Source of the DNA: Coffea arabica
Taxonomy: Eukaryota > Streptophyta > Magnoliopsida > Gentianales > Rubiaceae
Reading direction: 5' to 3'
DNA: 64,000 nt
Assembly: GCF_036785885.1 (NCBI RefSeq)
Contig: NC_092315.1
Location: 19,942,026 to 20,006,025, forward strand
Shown here: positions 10,784 through 22,038 of the stretch, one piece after another
How positions within the stretch are numbered: position 1 is the first letter of the stretch
How the letters are laid out: every line of letters starts with the position of its first letter
Position numbers and translations under genes: made by a program
The notes under the pieces: generated by a model
Database searches by the model: none
The model's input: only the letters and a program-made list of their open reading frames with translations
Told to the model about the DNA's origin: nothing

Positions 10784-11114
10784 TCGGACGTCCGATGTTC
10801 AGTTTTTATGCATCCGAACGAGATCAATGAGTTCTGGAAGTTTTCTTGAATCTCTTAGGACTTCCGATCCCTGATCATCATGCGTCCGAGGGTAAGATGC
10901 ACATTTGAAATTTTCCTCTTCAATTCCTTCAGACGGCCGATGTGTCCAGAGTGTTGTGTCCGAAGTGCAGCAACGCTTGTCGGACGTCCGATACTCAGGT
11001 GTTGAGCGTCCGATCGTGATCAGTAATTGTAGAAGCCCTGGCTTGTCTTCTTCGGACGTCCGAGTCTGAGTTCTTTACACGTCCGAAGATACTCAAAGAA
11101 TGTCGGACGTCCGA
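10784..11114. repeat. cluster of TCGGACGTCCGA palindromes
   Basis: Perfect 12-bp palindromes occur at 10784-10795, 10980-10991, 11052-11063 and 11103-11114. Between them lie half-site variants such as GCGTCCGA, CACGTCCGA and GACGGCCGA, alternating with the full sites. Spacing is about 50-200 bp, so this is an irregular array. Similar GGAC/GTCC palindromes are reported as conserved non-coding repeats of Sireviruses. Confidence 0.85.
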
Positions 11115-11206
11115 TACTCTCCTTTTGTGCGTCCGACAACTTCCTCAGCACTTTCATCCTTTTTGATCTTCTTTTATTTGCTTTAAGTCCACAGACCTGT
11201 TTAGTG

Positions 11207-11950
11207 TTATTTCTGAAAAGGATCTCTACAAAGAATATTAGTAACATCCATTTGTTTTGTAATCATCAAAAGATGTGAATTGAGATAAACACATAGCAAG
11301 GTAGACAAAGTCCAATTAACTATTTCAATTTGACCATCAGTTTGTGGATGACTAGATGTAGAAAATAGCAACTTAGTACCTAGCTTAATCCACAAGATTT
11401 TTCAAAAGTAGCTAAGAAATTTAACATCTCTATCAAATACAATGGTTCTAGAAATACCATGCAAACGTACTATTTCCTTGAAGAACAAATTAGCCACATG
11501 TTTAGCATCATTGGTTTTATGACATGGAATAAAATGCGTCATTTTGAAAACCAATCAACAACAACATAAATAGAATCATTATCTTTCTTAGAGCAAGGCA
11601 AGCCATGGGTGAAGTCCATGGATGAATCAATCGACGGTGCACTTGGAAAAGTTAATGGAGTATAAAGACCACAAGGGTTTACCTTGGAATTTGCTTGATG
11701 GCAAGTAACACACCTTTCAACCAAACATTCAACATCACATCTCATTCATGGCCAATAGAAGTGTTCTTGCAGAAATAGTAAGTTTTGGCCCAAAGTGCCC
11801 CATTAGTCCTCCACTGTGTGACTCTCAAACCAAAAAACTCCTTAAGAAACATACAAGAATACAAAGTTTATCTTTATGGAACAAGAATCCATAGGCAATG
11901 AAATAATAATCTTGGGCAGCTTGCTTACAAGAGTTATAAATCTCGGTAAA
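11207..11950 (-). pseudogene. gypsy integrase fragment (element B)
   Basis: Pieces in different frames spell a Ty3 integrase: a zinc-binding part with CVTCHQA, a core start (SIDSSMDFTHGLP, then [10 protein letters not shown]), an Asp-containing VFDRDVKF stretch, and the Glu region [15 protein letters not shown]. The frame is broken between 11396 and 11538. It ends near 11200 shortly after LSTLL, so the rest of integrase and any chromodomain or CR motif are lost at the junction with the copia block. Confidence 0.78.
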
Positions 11951-11960
11951 ATTAAAATTG

Positions 11961-13467
11961 TTAGTGTAATTCCTTAATGCATTCAAATCCTAATAATTTA
12001 GTATCAAAAAGAGTTATTAAGGAATACCTACGCAAAAGTGCATCGGTGACCACATTTGTTTTGTCGCTCTTACACTTAATTACAAAAGGAAATGAATCGA
12101 TGAATGTTACCCACCACGGATGTCTCTTACTTAGTTTGTTTTGAGACTTCAAGTGTTTGAAAGACTCGTGGCCTATGTGTAACACGAACTTCTTTGGGCG
12201 CATATAATGTTGCCAAGATTGTAGGATGCGGATTAATGCATACAGCTCCTTGTCATAGGTAGAGTAATTTAAGTCCATTTCATTCAATTTTTTGCTAAAA
12301 TATGCCACGGGTCTGCCCTCTTGCATCAAAACGGCTCCAATCACTATTCTAGAAGCATCACACTCTATTTCAAAAGTCTTATCGAAACAAGGTAACGACA
12401 GTAAAAGTGTATGTGTGAGATTGTATTTAAGTAGTTGGAATGACTTATCTTGGTCGGGACCCCAACTAAACTTCTCATTTTTCTTGATGATGGCGGTCAA
12501 TGGTGTAGCTATGGTGCTAAAATCTTTGACAAAGCATCGATAATAGCTGGCCAATCCGTGAAAGCTCCTCATGTCGCTAATGCTTGTAAGTTTTGTCCAT
12601 TCGTTAATTAATTTCATTTTGTCTTGATCAACTTGGATTCCTTGTGCACATACTACATATCCTAGGAAGACAAGTTGTTTAGCGTAGAAAGTACACTTTT
12701 TAAGGTTAGGATAGAGCCTTTCTTGACGTAATACATCAAGCACAATTTTAAGATGCATAACATGCTCATCTAAGCTCTTGCTATAAACTAAGATGTCATC
12801 AAAGTAAACTACCATAAATTTTTCCAAGAAAGAATGTAAGACATGGTTCATCAACCTCATGAATGTACTTGGTGCATTAGTTCAACCAAAAGGCATAACT
12901 AACCATTTCTACAATCCATGTTTAGTTTTATAGGCAATTTTCATTCGTCACCTTCTTTCATTCTTATTTGGTGATTGCCAATTTTTATATCAATCTTAGT
13001 AAAAATTACAGCACTATGTAGTTCATCAAGCATATTATCAAGTCTAGGTATGCGATGGCGATACTTTATCATTATAACATTGATAGCTCAACAATCGGTG
13101 CACAGCCTCTAACCACCGTTTTTCTTAGCTACAAGTAGAACCGAAACAACATAAGGGTTCAAGCTCTCTTGAATCCATCCTTTATTGAGGAGCTCATCGG
13201 CTTGGCATTGTGTCTATCTGGGGGCTTGTTTAGAAGTGAAGCTCCGGGAATGAGATAAATTTGATGCTCAATTCATCTCGTAGGTGGTAAGCCACTTGGT
13301 ATCTCTTTGGGAAACACGTCTTGATATTCTTGCAAAAGGTCAGTAATAACATTAGGTAAAGAAACATCAAAATTATTAGTAGACAAGAAAGCTTCTTTAC
13401 ACATGAGTATGAAGAGAGGCTGGCTAGAAAATAATGCTCTCCTCACGTCTTTGGCCTTTGCATACAT
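11961..13467 (-). pseudogene. gypsy reverse transcriptase and RNase H (element B)
   Basis: 13273-13467 holds the RT start (DLLQEYQDVFPKEIPSGLPP). 12860-13260 is degenerate RT fingers/palm with stops, including a TGA just before NAPSTFMRLMNHV. 11961-12860 is a clean stretch with the catalytic box VVYFDDILVYS, the thumb (LKKCTFYAKQLVFLGYVV, RSFHGLASYYRCFVKDF) and RNase H (FEIECDASRIVIGAVLMQEG, YSTYDKELYALIRIL, then HIGHES where HTDHES is usual, so one acidic residue is lost). It would make element cDNA if intact. Confidence 0.85.
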
Positions 13468-13563
13468 ACTTTGCTTTCTCTCCTTTCCTACCGCTATGGC
13501 CGACTCATCATTAGCCTTTTTTTTTTCCTCTTTTTTTTCTAGCCCTCAATTCTTTTCTCTCTC

Positions 13564-13907
13564 TCAGATTTTTCTTCCTTTCACTCTCTTGTTTGAATTC
13601 CATTTGATGGCTTGCTTGATCCTTATACACTTGTTGGGGGTGTAAGAATTGCCATAGACAAAAGAGTATTTGTTGGCAAATCCATCAAAATTAACCTTTT
13701 TATCGAATTGCCAAGATTGACCCAAAAAAATATGTGCTGCTTGCATTGGAACTATGTCGCACAAAACCTCGTCCTCATAACTTCCAATGTGAAAGGAGAC
13801 TAGAACGTGCTTCATCACACATACCTCGCCACTATTATTGAGCCATTGCAGCTTGTATGGCCGAGGGTGCTCACTTGTTGGTAAGTTCAATTTATCTACC
13901 ATTAAAG
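13564..13907 (-). pseudogene. gypsy protease, C-terminal half (element B)
   Basis: It reads MVDKLNLPTSEHPRPYKLQW, then EVCVMKHVLVSF, CDIVPMQAAHIFLGQSWQFD and FANKYSFVY, a retropepsin-like domain. The active-site half lies on the far side of the solo LTR at 17084-17275, so the LTR insertion cut the protease just after the active site. A low-complexity tract (13510-13600) separates it from RT. Confidence 0.82.
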
Positions 13908-13908
13908 T

Positions 13909-16900
13909 TGTGAGGATTCAAAAATTATTTTTATATTTTGTATTTTCAAAAATTATTTTTATATTTTGTGTTTCATTCTACTTGTCTTGAATTTTTGGTT
14001 GATTTAATGAGTCATGATTTTGATTCCTATTGCCCCATTCAACTTGAATTCATAGTGCATTATGCTAATGTGACCAACTAGTGAGGTTTGTGCAATAAAT
14101 ATGGTGAATTAAATGGACTTTTGTGTAAAAAGATTTTTGTGAATAGAGGTGTTAAGATATCATTGGAGGAAGAGAGATATTTGGAAAATTAAGATAGACA
14201 TGTTTCTTGGCCACTTGTCAATCATCCTTTCAATCTTGACCAAGACCAATACAAATTCTTCTTATAACCAAGCTTCATTTCATCACAAAACTTTCTTCTT
14301 CCTTGGAGCAGGGGTGGACAAAATTTTAGGGGAGAAAAAGAGGGAGAGAAAGCAAAAGTTTAAGCCTTGATTCTTGTCTATTTAGTGAGAAAGCAAGAAA
14401 ACAACTCAAATCTACTCCATTAAACCTTGAATCAAGTTTAGAAGGAAGCTCTTGGAGAAGTACTTGGAGGAGGATAGCATTGCAACCATGTTATTTTGCT
14501 TGCTATCCTAGGTTTTGGAGGTAAAGAGGTAAACTTTGCAAGGAAACTTAGTTTTCTTCCCTTATCTTTGAGTTTATTTGAGGTACGATGTTATAGAAGC
14601 TAAAGAAAGGAGCTTTATCGAAGATTTCATATTTTTATCAAATTATGTTGCAATTTTCAGCTTTGGTGTGTAATCTATTTAGCTTGATTTAGAACTTATA
14701 TATGTGCAATTTTGATGAAAAGGAAACATTTTAGGGAGGACTTCATGTTAACTCAAGTAATGCTCTAAATTTCTAGATTTGATGCATAAGGTATATAGTT
14801 TAGTTTAGAGTTTCTATAAGTGACCTTTTGATGTATTTCTTTGCTAAGAACATGAACTAAATACCTCTTGACATGTTAGCTATTATTTATTGTGTTTTCA
14901 CCATGCAGATAAGGTTGAAATCTGAAGTTAGAGAAAGGAATTTAAGGACAAGTTGCTGGAAATTCTTGTTTGAGTTGGAAGTTTGGGATGGTTTTGACAT
15001 ATTTTGCTCAAGATACTTGCTAATATTTTGATCTTCACATGTATGTTGATTTGGAGTTTTTCACAAGTATGTTGATTTGTAGCTTTTCACAAAGAGTTTT
15101 GGTGAAGTAAATCTAGTTCTTTAGATTGTTTAGATACTGGATTTTTGCCATGAATCTAAGTAAGAAAAGTTAGGATTTTGGAGAAAAAGTTATTAAGTCC
15201 TTGCTGAAAATTTTGCTACGGTTAGCTGAGAGGGCGAGAGAGAATTTCATCTTTATTGCTAGAATTTATGTGGTGATTTTGACATATTTTGGCTCAAGGC
15301 ACTTGACAAGAATTTGGTCTTCACACCTATGTTGGATTTGAGCTAAAACAAAGAAGTTTACGAGGAAAAAAATGATTTGCTCCAAAACATTTTATTTCTC
15401 AAAATTTCCAACTTTGAACCTCAAGAACCTTGCCTCGTTTTCTTCAAAATTCGTGACTAAAATTGACCTAGTTTTACTCCATAGTTTGCTTGAGACATTG
15501 ACCTATCATGTATGTAGTTTTTCACTTGATTTGAACAAGAAAACCTTGTGAATTTTGAAGGAAAATACAAGTTATGTTTGTTGGAAATTTGACAGCTTGA
15601 GTAGTGGTTTAAGAACTCAGGTTTAGTTGCTTTTGACCTTGGGTCTTGAAGAAATTTTGACACCTTATTACTTTTCACATGCTCTACTATATATGATCGC
15701 AGGGTTCAAGAGTGGCCTAGGGGGCGAACCTGTGATTGAAGTGTAAAAATTGTGATAAGTCGGTGAGTGTTCCAACTGCATGTTAGGATCAAGTGATTTA
15801 CTTGATTGATTCTTCATGTGACTTGTTGATCGAAATGTGATTTGTTGTCTGAAATTGCTAGATATCTTGACTTGTTATTGCAAAGGCAAGTGTGTACTTT
15901 ATCGCACTTGACCTGCTAAACTTGCTTGACTTGATATTGAATAGGCAAGTGTGTATCTTATCGCACTCGACCTAACTTGACTGAGCTCTTGTTATCCTAT
16001 TTACAAGTGAACTAATATACATGTGCATGACTTGAAAGTCAGTTGGAGATGTTATTTCATCGACTATACTTGTTCTTGGAATCCCAAATCCTATCGGCTA
16101 GTTAGTTAAATCGAGTCAGTAAGGGCTTGGTCAAGGTGATTGACGAACCACGGGTCTTGTTACTTGTTTAATCCACTGGATGCATCATCTGGGATTGGTA
16201 TACTCGAGTATTACTACCCACTTTTTTGGCATTTGGGCCCAGTAAAGAGGGTTGATCGAGGGAAAGGAAATTTGTGTAATGCAATGATCTATGGAATTTG
16301 TTTATTCCTACATTTCAAACATTGATGGAGTGTCAACGAACTCGAAAAATGTTGCTGCTGAACTGGCTTGCAAAAGCCAACTGTATTCTTTGAGTTGCAA
16401 GTGAAATACTGAACGGAATTAAGTGCTATGCCTGGAATCTGGCAGGAGCGACCATATCAGTTGTATCAACGTTTAAATCTTGAATGCTCTGCTTGGAATC
16501 TGGCAAGAGCCACCGTATCAGTTGTATCAATATTTGAATCCTGAGTGCTCTACCTAGAATCTGGCGAGAACCACCGTATCAGTATCCGTATCCTTTTCTT
16601 CTGTGCTAAATTGTTTATTTGAAATTGTGAACTATTACTGCTTTCGTTTGTAACTATTAACTTTTTTCGCTTTAAGATTTGATATATGTGATTGTCATCT
16701 TGCCAATTTGACTGCATGTTTTCTTGGAACCTCACTGGATTTTTAGTTCATCCCATTATTTGTTTTCCTTAACAGGGATTGGAATCATGGATCTGAAAAA
16801 TAGTGAGTTCGAGAGTTGCAATTTTCGCTTTAAGTAATTGCCATCCTAGTTGTACTTAGCAAATTCATTGAACAATTTGTATGTCAATCCATTTAGTTAT

Positions 16901-17083
16901 ACATATAAGTATGGATGTTTTAAAAAGTTGGATGATTTGTAATGTTTGATTAAGAAATTTCGTACTTAATTTGGCGTTAATGTTATCTCTCAAGTTAATG
17001 TTAGTGAGTGAGTCCTGGCGAGAGTTGGACAGGCAGTCCGCTAAACCTTAGGGTATGCTCTAAGGGGGAGTGGGGTCATCACA
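13909..17083 (+). mobile_element. solo long LTR inserted in element B protease
   Basis: It starts TGTGAGGATT and ends GGGGTCATCACA (TG...CA). It is flanked by AAAGT (13904-13908) and AAAGC (17084-17088), a 5-bp target duplication with one mismatch. Removing it rejoins the protease sequence of element B. No coding domains are present. It shares with the other long LTRs the terminal block (GGGGGAGTGGGG near the end), GTGTACTTTATCGCAC (15892) with a one-base variant (15951), and TACTCGAGTA (16201). It presumably arose by LTR-LTR recombination of a full element. Confidence 0.85.
16422..16590 (+). repeat. 61-bp tandem repeat, three copies, in the solo LTR
   Basis: Copies start at 16422, 16483 and 16544. 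Each contains a TGCTCT-like start, GGAATCTGGC, GAGCCACC and TATCAGTTGTATCAA. The third copy is incomplete. They differ by several substitutions, so the duplication is not very recent. Confidence 0.8.
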
Positions 17084-17275
17084 AAAGCACTTGTTACGTT
17101 AGTGCAGCCTCCCGAGTCAATCATCATGCTACACACTTTGTCTTTAAGTGACAACGAGTGTCGACATTTTCCCATTGGAGCTCGTCTTTACTAATTTGTG
17201 TAGTAAGTGCTCTTCATGCAATCAAACTAACCTTGTCATTTGTAGGGTGGCACTTGGTTCAAGTTTAGGAATTGT
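17084..17275 (-). pseudogene. gypsy protease, active-site half (element B)
   Basis: On the minus strand the frame reads RALTTQISKDELQWENV, then DTRCHLKTKVCSM-like text and MIDSGGCTNVTSAF, the retropepsin D-S-G active site. It joins to the piece at 13564-13907 across the solo LTR. A one-base irregularity and stops are present between the two parts. Confidence 0.75.
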
Positions 17276-18049
17276 AATTGGAATCACGTCCAATAATTCA
17301 GTATGGGATTTGATCAAGAGTATCATTACAATGACTAGTGTTTGGAATATATTTATAAGGTTTCAGAATCAACTTATTTTTCATTTTCTTTTCTTTATTT
17401 TTTTGTTTTTCCCTTTTTCCTGCTTCTTTCTTCCCAGCCCTTAAGTACTCATGCTTTACCAAATTCTTTTGAAGCACCACCTGACCATCACCAATCAACC
17501 TTGCAGTCTGTGTAACATGGGAGAGCGACTGACAAGAGATGAGAGAAAGGCTTACACAAAAAGAAAAAATAGACAGCAGAGAGAACTAAATAGAGAGGAG
17601 CAACTACCATAGAGTATTGGAGGAGAGAGGAAGAGAGTGAAGACAGAAGAAAAGAGAAGGTGATAGAGAGATTGACAAGAAAGGAGAGAGAACCAGATAG
17701 GGTGGGGCTGCTGCCATGGAGGGTTGGATGAAAGAGTGAAGAGAGATGAAAAAGAGAAAAGAATGATAATGAAATCTTGCTCTGGAAGATGGAATGAGAG
17801 GGAAAAAATGAAAAAGGAAATCTGATGGTAAGGTGCTGCCATGGAGGTTGGGCCGATGTGATAGAGTAATGAAAACGATAGGTTTTCTTTTCTTTTTTGA
17901 AGTCTTTGAGTCAAATTGAGTCAAATTTGGAAATCCACCAAAACCCCCAAATTTGTTAGGGATTGAGAATCCCCAAATTTTAATGATTCACTCCAAGATA
18001 TTGAATCCAATACATGCAACCCAAACAGTAAGAATTGCAATTATTTCAA
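17276..18049. mobile_element. unclassified insertion between gag and protease of element B
   Basis: The host gag reading ends near 18060 (ELPRCSLVKGD) and resumes near 17275 in the linker before protease. The 770 bp between are unlike the host element: a T-rich left end, a purine-rich middle with three copies of a block around CTRCCATRGAG (about 17603, 17711, 17841), and a right end that partly mirrors the left one (ACTAGTGTTTGG at 17334 against the reverse complement of CCAAACAGT at 18022). The ends suggest a DNA transposon or MITE, but no clean target duplication was found. The open minus frames here are low-complexity. Confidence 0.4.
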
Positions 18050-19199
18050 TTAATAATTTCGATCCCCTTTTACCAAACTACACCTAGGTAATTCCTCTAT
18101 CTCACTGGTTTCCTCGATAAGTGGTGGCATCCTCTCATATTCGGCTTCATCGTCCGTGAAAATTTCCCCATTTGATAGAACCATTACCGCTTTTTGATTC
18201 AGGCATTGGCTGGCTATATGCCCTCTCCCTTGACATGTAAAACACATAGTGTCATGATTACGGGACTGAGATGGATCATTCGCGGGTATTGAAGCTCCCT
18301 TCGATTCACTTCTTGGCATTTCTTGCTTTGGCCTTTGAGTGAGGAACTGGTTGTCCCCATCTCCTCCTTTATTGGCTGATTTCATGTGATTGGAGGTGAA
18401 TAAGTAGGATGGAATCGTGTTTGACCCCTCCTCTTGAGCCTCCGCTCAATTTTGATTGCCTTCTCGACCATCTCGGCTATCTCTATATAGTGTTGCAATT
18501 CTAATTGGTCAGCAATCTCTGGCCTCAAACCATTTAGAAAATGAGCCATGGTTGCCTCTCTATCTTCCACAATGTCGCCTCTTAGTAAGGAGATTTCCAT
18601 GTCCTTGTAGTAATCTTCGACACTTCGGCTGCCCTGCATCATGGTTTGGAGCTTATGGTACAAGTCTCTTTGGTACTTACTTGGAACAAAATGCCTGCTC
18701 ATGATACGCTTCAATGCAGCCCACGTATTGATAGCCAGTTCTCCACATCTTCGCCGACTTGTCATCTTTTGGTCCCACCAAACTATGGTGTAGTCAGTGA
18801 ACTCTACCACAACCAATTTCACTTTTTGTTCCTCAGAGTAGTCATTGCAATCAAAGACCAATTCAATTCTCCTTTCCCACTCAAGGTAAGCATCTGGATC
18901 GGATCTCCCTTTTCAAGGAAAAATTTTCATTTTAATGCCTTTTATAGTGTCCCCAACTAGTCTTGTATCCTTCGCAGTCTCTTAAGGTGCTCTTCCTCAT
19001 CATTAGAGCTATCAGATTCTTCTACTCGACTTTTGCCGTGGAACGATTTGGAATTGCTAGGTGAACTTCATGTTTTGTAAAGTTCTTCATGAATTGGCTC
19101 CAAAGCTTGGTCTAGCATCTTCGTAAATTTAGCTTCTAGCATTTCAGTGAAAATCTTAATATCAAATGGTTGAAGATTTTCTTCACCACCATTAGACAT
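18050..19199 (-). pseudogene. gypsy gag (element B)
   Basis: The start is the ATG at 19197-19199 (MSNGGEENLQPFDIKIF). After a stop at about 19068-19070 and frame changes, the gag core is clear at 18382-18861: VWWDQKMTSRRRCGE, MSRHFVPSKYQRDLYHKL, SVEDYYKDMEISL, ATMAHFLNGL. The 18050-18385 frame carries one zinc knuckle CFTCQGRGHIASQC and an acidic tail (DDEAEYERMPPL). The family is the CRM/Galadriel type of chromovirus gag. At least two frame breaks are present, so it is inactive. Confidence 0.83.
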
Positions 19200-20503
19200 T
19201 GTTATATGAAACCTACAAAAATTGGTTAGTAATAAAAGAAATAACCTCACACTCTCCCTTATGTGTTTCACTCACACTCGTGTATCACTCAAGTGTATGT
19301 AACACTCTCATATTCTCATCAATTAGTTCTCAAGGCACTTGATTGCTTCACTTGAAGAAATTAGAAATTGCTCAAGTGTTCCAACCGACTTGTAGTCAAG
19401 AATCACTCAAGGAGTGGTTAATGATAATTCGGTTCACTTGGACTGAGTGTTGAGCTCAAAAAGGACTAGATTTAATTCAAAGGACTCGTGACTGCTTGCT
19501 AGAATTTGGACAAAGATGGATGAACCTGAGCGGATTAATTTGGACAAGGAAAGACGAAACCTAGATCACTAGGAAAACTCAAGGAATCTGAAACTGTTTT
19601 GAAATTAATGTGGCTGGCTGTTTTGGAATGAAATCTCCTACCCTTTCCTACTCAAATCAGGTTTTTAACTTCCTCTTAGTCAAATCCAAGAGGTACTAGG
19701 AAAAGGCTTTCAAATTGGAAAGAAATTTCCTTTGATAAACCACAAGTGACTAACGAAATTGTTTTGGAAATCCAACTAGGGTTTGGTGTTTCATTTCTTG
19801 ATTCATTTTTTTTGAATTTGAATCAAGAAGAAATCAAGAATCGAATTTCCAAGCCAAAGTTGTCCATATTTTTGTTTATTTCTGCAACCAACACTAGACC
19901 TTCAAGAATGTAAGAATTCAAGTTTGGTTGAATAATAACTCAAAATTCCTCAAGGTCTTTCAAGAACCCTTCGAAAAAAATTCAAGAAATTCCCAAAAAC
20001 TTCAAGAACCTGTGTCGCAGCTTAATAAAATCAAGAAACACTTCAAGAACGGGTCCAAAAATCAATCAAGTGTTCCAAGAAATTCAAACAGCCACGGATT
20101 GACACTTGAACTGCCATGAAGTGACACTTGAACTGCCACGAATTCATGAGTAAGCAGGTTTTTTTTGCTGGAATAATATCACAACTAAATGACACAAATT
20201 AACACATAAACTGAATGGAAAAACACGATGAATTCAACAACCAGGAAACTCGGGCAATTTCAACAAGAAAAACCCTAATAAAACGCAAACCCTAAACCCG
20301 ATGGACAAGAAACCCTAAATGACAATCACGATTCTGGTTTTTTTTTTTTTACAACACAAGAGCCAAATGTAGTAAACCCTAGAATTGCAAGACTCACATG
20401 GATGACTCAAGAACAAGACACGGCTAACTTGAACAAACAATTAACAAACAACAACAAATGATCAACAAGAGACAAAAGGGATATACATGATACCGTCAAC
20501 TAA
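19200..20503 (-). other. untranslated leader of element B
   Basis: This 1.3-kb stretch lies between the primer site and gag. It is A/T-rich with many CTTCAAGAA-like words and a short duplicated GACACTTGAACTGCCA (20099 and 20122). I see no domain. Long gag leaders are common in plant gypsy elements. Short ORFs here are low-complexity. Confidence 0.55.
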
Positions 20504-20515
20504 CTCTGATACCAA
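20504..20515 (-). other. primer binding site (tRNA-iMet type), element B
   Basis: The minus strand reads TTGGTATCAGAG, two bases inside the LTR end at 20518. This fixes both the orientation and the inner boundary of the LTR. Confidence 0.85.
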
Positions 20516-20517
20516 GC

Positions 20518-21339
20518 TGATAACGAACCCACCAAGATGGCTAGAACTTTTATCCCACAAAGCCCCGAATTTAGACTCATATATCAAAGTTGAAGTGATG
20601 GAAAACTTTGACCCTTCTAACCCATGGAGTTATGAACATTGATATGATCGTAACCCATAACTCAATAGAATAGCGAAGCAAAGTGTTGAGTAAAGCAACG
20701 CCACAACCAAGGGTGTTTCTTGGTTGATCAATCGATTGAATACTCTCAAGACAGTCTCTCAAATATTCAAGCAAGCTCTCAAGGAAGCCAAGAGAACAAA
20801 TTCTCACAATTTATTGCTGGAAAATTCTGAATTATGACACAAAGTGCATGAGACAGCTTATTTTAACATTTGTCGAACCCTAGTTCCTACTCCAACAAGG
20901 AAACAATGAAAACAAGTGAAATTCCTACCCAAACTAGGACACATTACCTCGGGCAAGACACTTAACAGAGCTGGCCGTTATTCTCTACTAATAAACAACT
21001 CGAACTATTAATGAAATGTTGGAAATAATAACTAAACAATGAAGACTAATCCATGGATCAAGCTTGTACTCGAACTACTCCTCTTGAACTCGAATGTTGT
21101 GACCAACCTTGAAGTCATTCTCTTCCACTTCCGAAACTTGAAATAGGGTATAAATGGTCTTGTCTTGATGTTCAAGTCCTTCAATCATCATAGGTTGACC
21201 TACTTGATCTTTCACCGCATGAACCAAGACTTGTAGAGACTCCCTTAACTTCTTAGCTCGTGATCTTGTTATTAGTCCGACTGGAACCTTCATGTGTGTA
21301 TCACCCTCACCATGTCCAGTCATGATCACCATCTCATCA
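20518..21339 (-). mobile_element. 5' LTR of element B, containing pol C-terminal codons
   Basis: On the minus strand it starts TGATGAGATGG (at 21339) and ends CGTTATCA (at 20518). A solo LTR of the same family (49258-50098) starts TGATGAGGAGG and ends CGTATCA, which supports both boundaries. From the outer end it encodes VKVP-like text then GLITRSRAKKLRESLQVLV, a Pro/Ile-Thr-Arg-x-Arg-Ala-Lys tail typical of the end of gypsy pol. So the 3' end of pol overlaps the LTR, as reported for CRM elements. The frame (21075-21332) has no function of its own in the 5' LTR. Confidence 0.8.
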
Positions 21340-22038
21340 CTTTCTCACATGTTTTGATTTTTTATATGATCGATATATGCATAAAAGTAATATTTTAAAT
21401 TCAAATTTTGCATAGTTGTTATTCATCCAAAACTGACAGTGTATACAAGATATATATATATATATATCCCATTCTTGTTTCTTAGATTACTTAATTATTT
21501 TTTACCAAAAATCGATTCATGTCCTCTATTTGGATTTTTCATAATGTCATGTATTGGTTGATCTATTTAGTTCCCTAATTTTGACATTGTTCCAAACATG
21601 TCATATGATAATCATTCTCTTAACAAATACAATTTGCTAATCATATATACCAAAAATAATGTTTGGATTTGGTATAGGATTATAGATTGGTTAGTTTTAT
21701 TTCGTTGCTAATTTTACTTAGTTCCAAACATGCTTACAATATGTAACCCTCCAATAATGTAATTAAATAAATGTAACAAAAATAACTATACATATCTAAA
21801 AGAAAAAATAATTTTTTTATTAGAGAAACTGTCAAGGTAAAATTGCATTGACTTGAGTCACTCACAAATTAATTTGGGGAAACAAATTATTGCAGTGATT
21901 TTCACTATGAGTTTGCTTTGAAATAGTGTTGTTCCTTAGACAAAAACATTCACATTATTTTGATAATTTTGTGTTCATCCACTCTTTGATGTGGGCTGAA
22001 GTTGCAGAAGAAATTGTAAATTGGAAAAAAAAAAAGTC
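21340..22038. other. AT-rich intergenic DNA
   Basis: There is no gene or clear repeat. It contains a short TA microsatellite (about 21451-21466) and a repeated TTCCAAACATG word (21589, 21721), which may come from an old MITE. Confidence 0.5.

Larger units (their letters stand above)
9743..11190 (-). mobile_element. second Sirevirus-like copia fragment (promoter-like block plus gag)
   Basis: On the minus strand this reads as a palindrome-rich block (11114-10784), a TATA-like site near 10703, then a gag ORF to 9756. It has the same palindrome core as the copia remnant at the left end, which suggests the same family. It is cut on both sides: it abuts the element C LTR near 9745 and the CRM-like integrase near 11195. 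No primer site is visible between the TATA-like site and gag, so the leader and gag N-terminus were probably lost by deletion. Confidence 0.65.
11195..21339 (-). mobile_element. CRM-like Ty3/gypsy element (element B), split and 3' truncated
   Basis: Minus-strand order: LTR (20518-21339), primer site (20504), leader, gag with one zinc knuckle, protease, RT, RNase H, integrase. The 3' part of integrase and the 3' LTR are missing at the left edge, where copia sequence begins. Two insertions split it: a solo LTR at 13909-17083 inside the protease, and an unclassified segment at about 17276-18049 between gag and protease. Protease text such as LPTSEHPRPYKLQW and RT text such as MRLMNHVL are characteristic of the CRM/Galadriel-type chromovirus branch. 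The LTR carries pol C-terminal codons, which fits CRM. Confidence 0.82.

Noticed and set aside
17552..17924. Two overlapping minus-strand ORFs rich in Phe, Ser and Leu
   Set aside because: They are translations of the GA-rich strand; low complexity explains the lack of stops.
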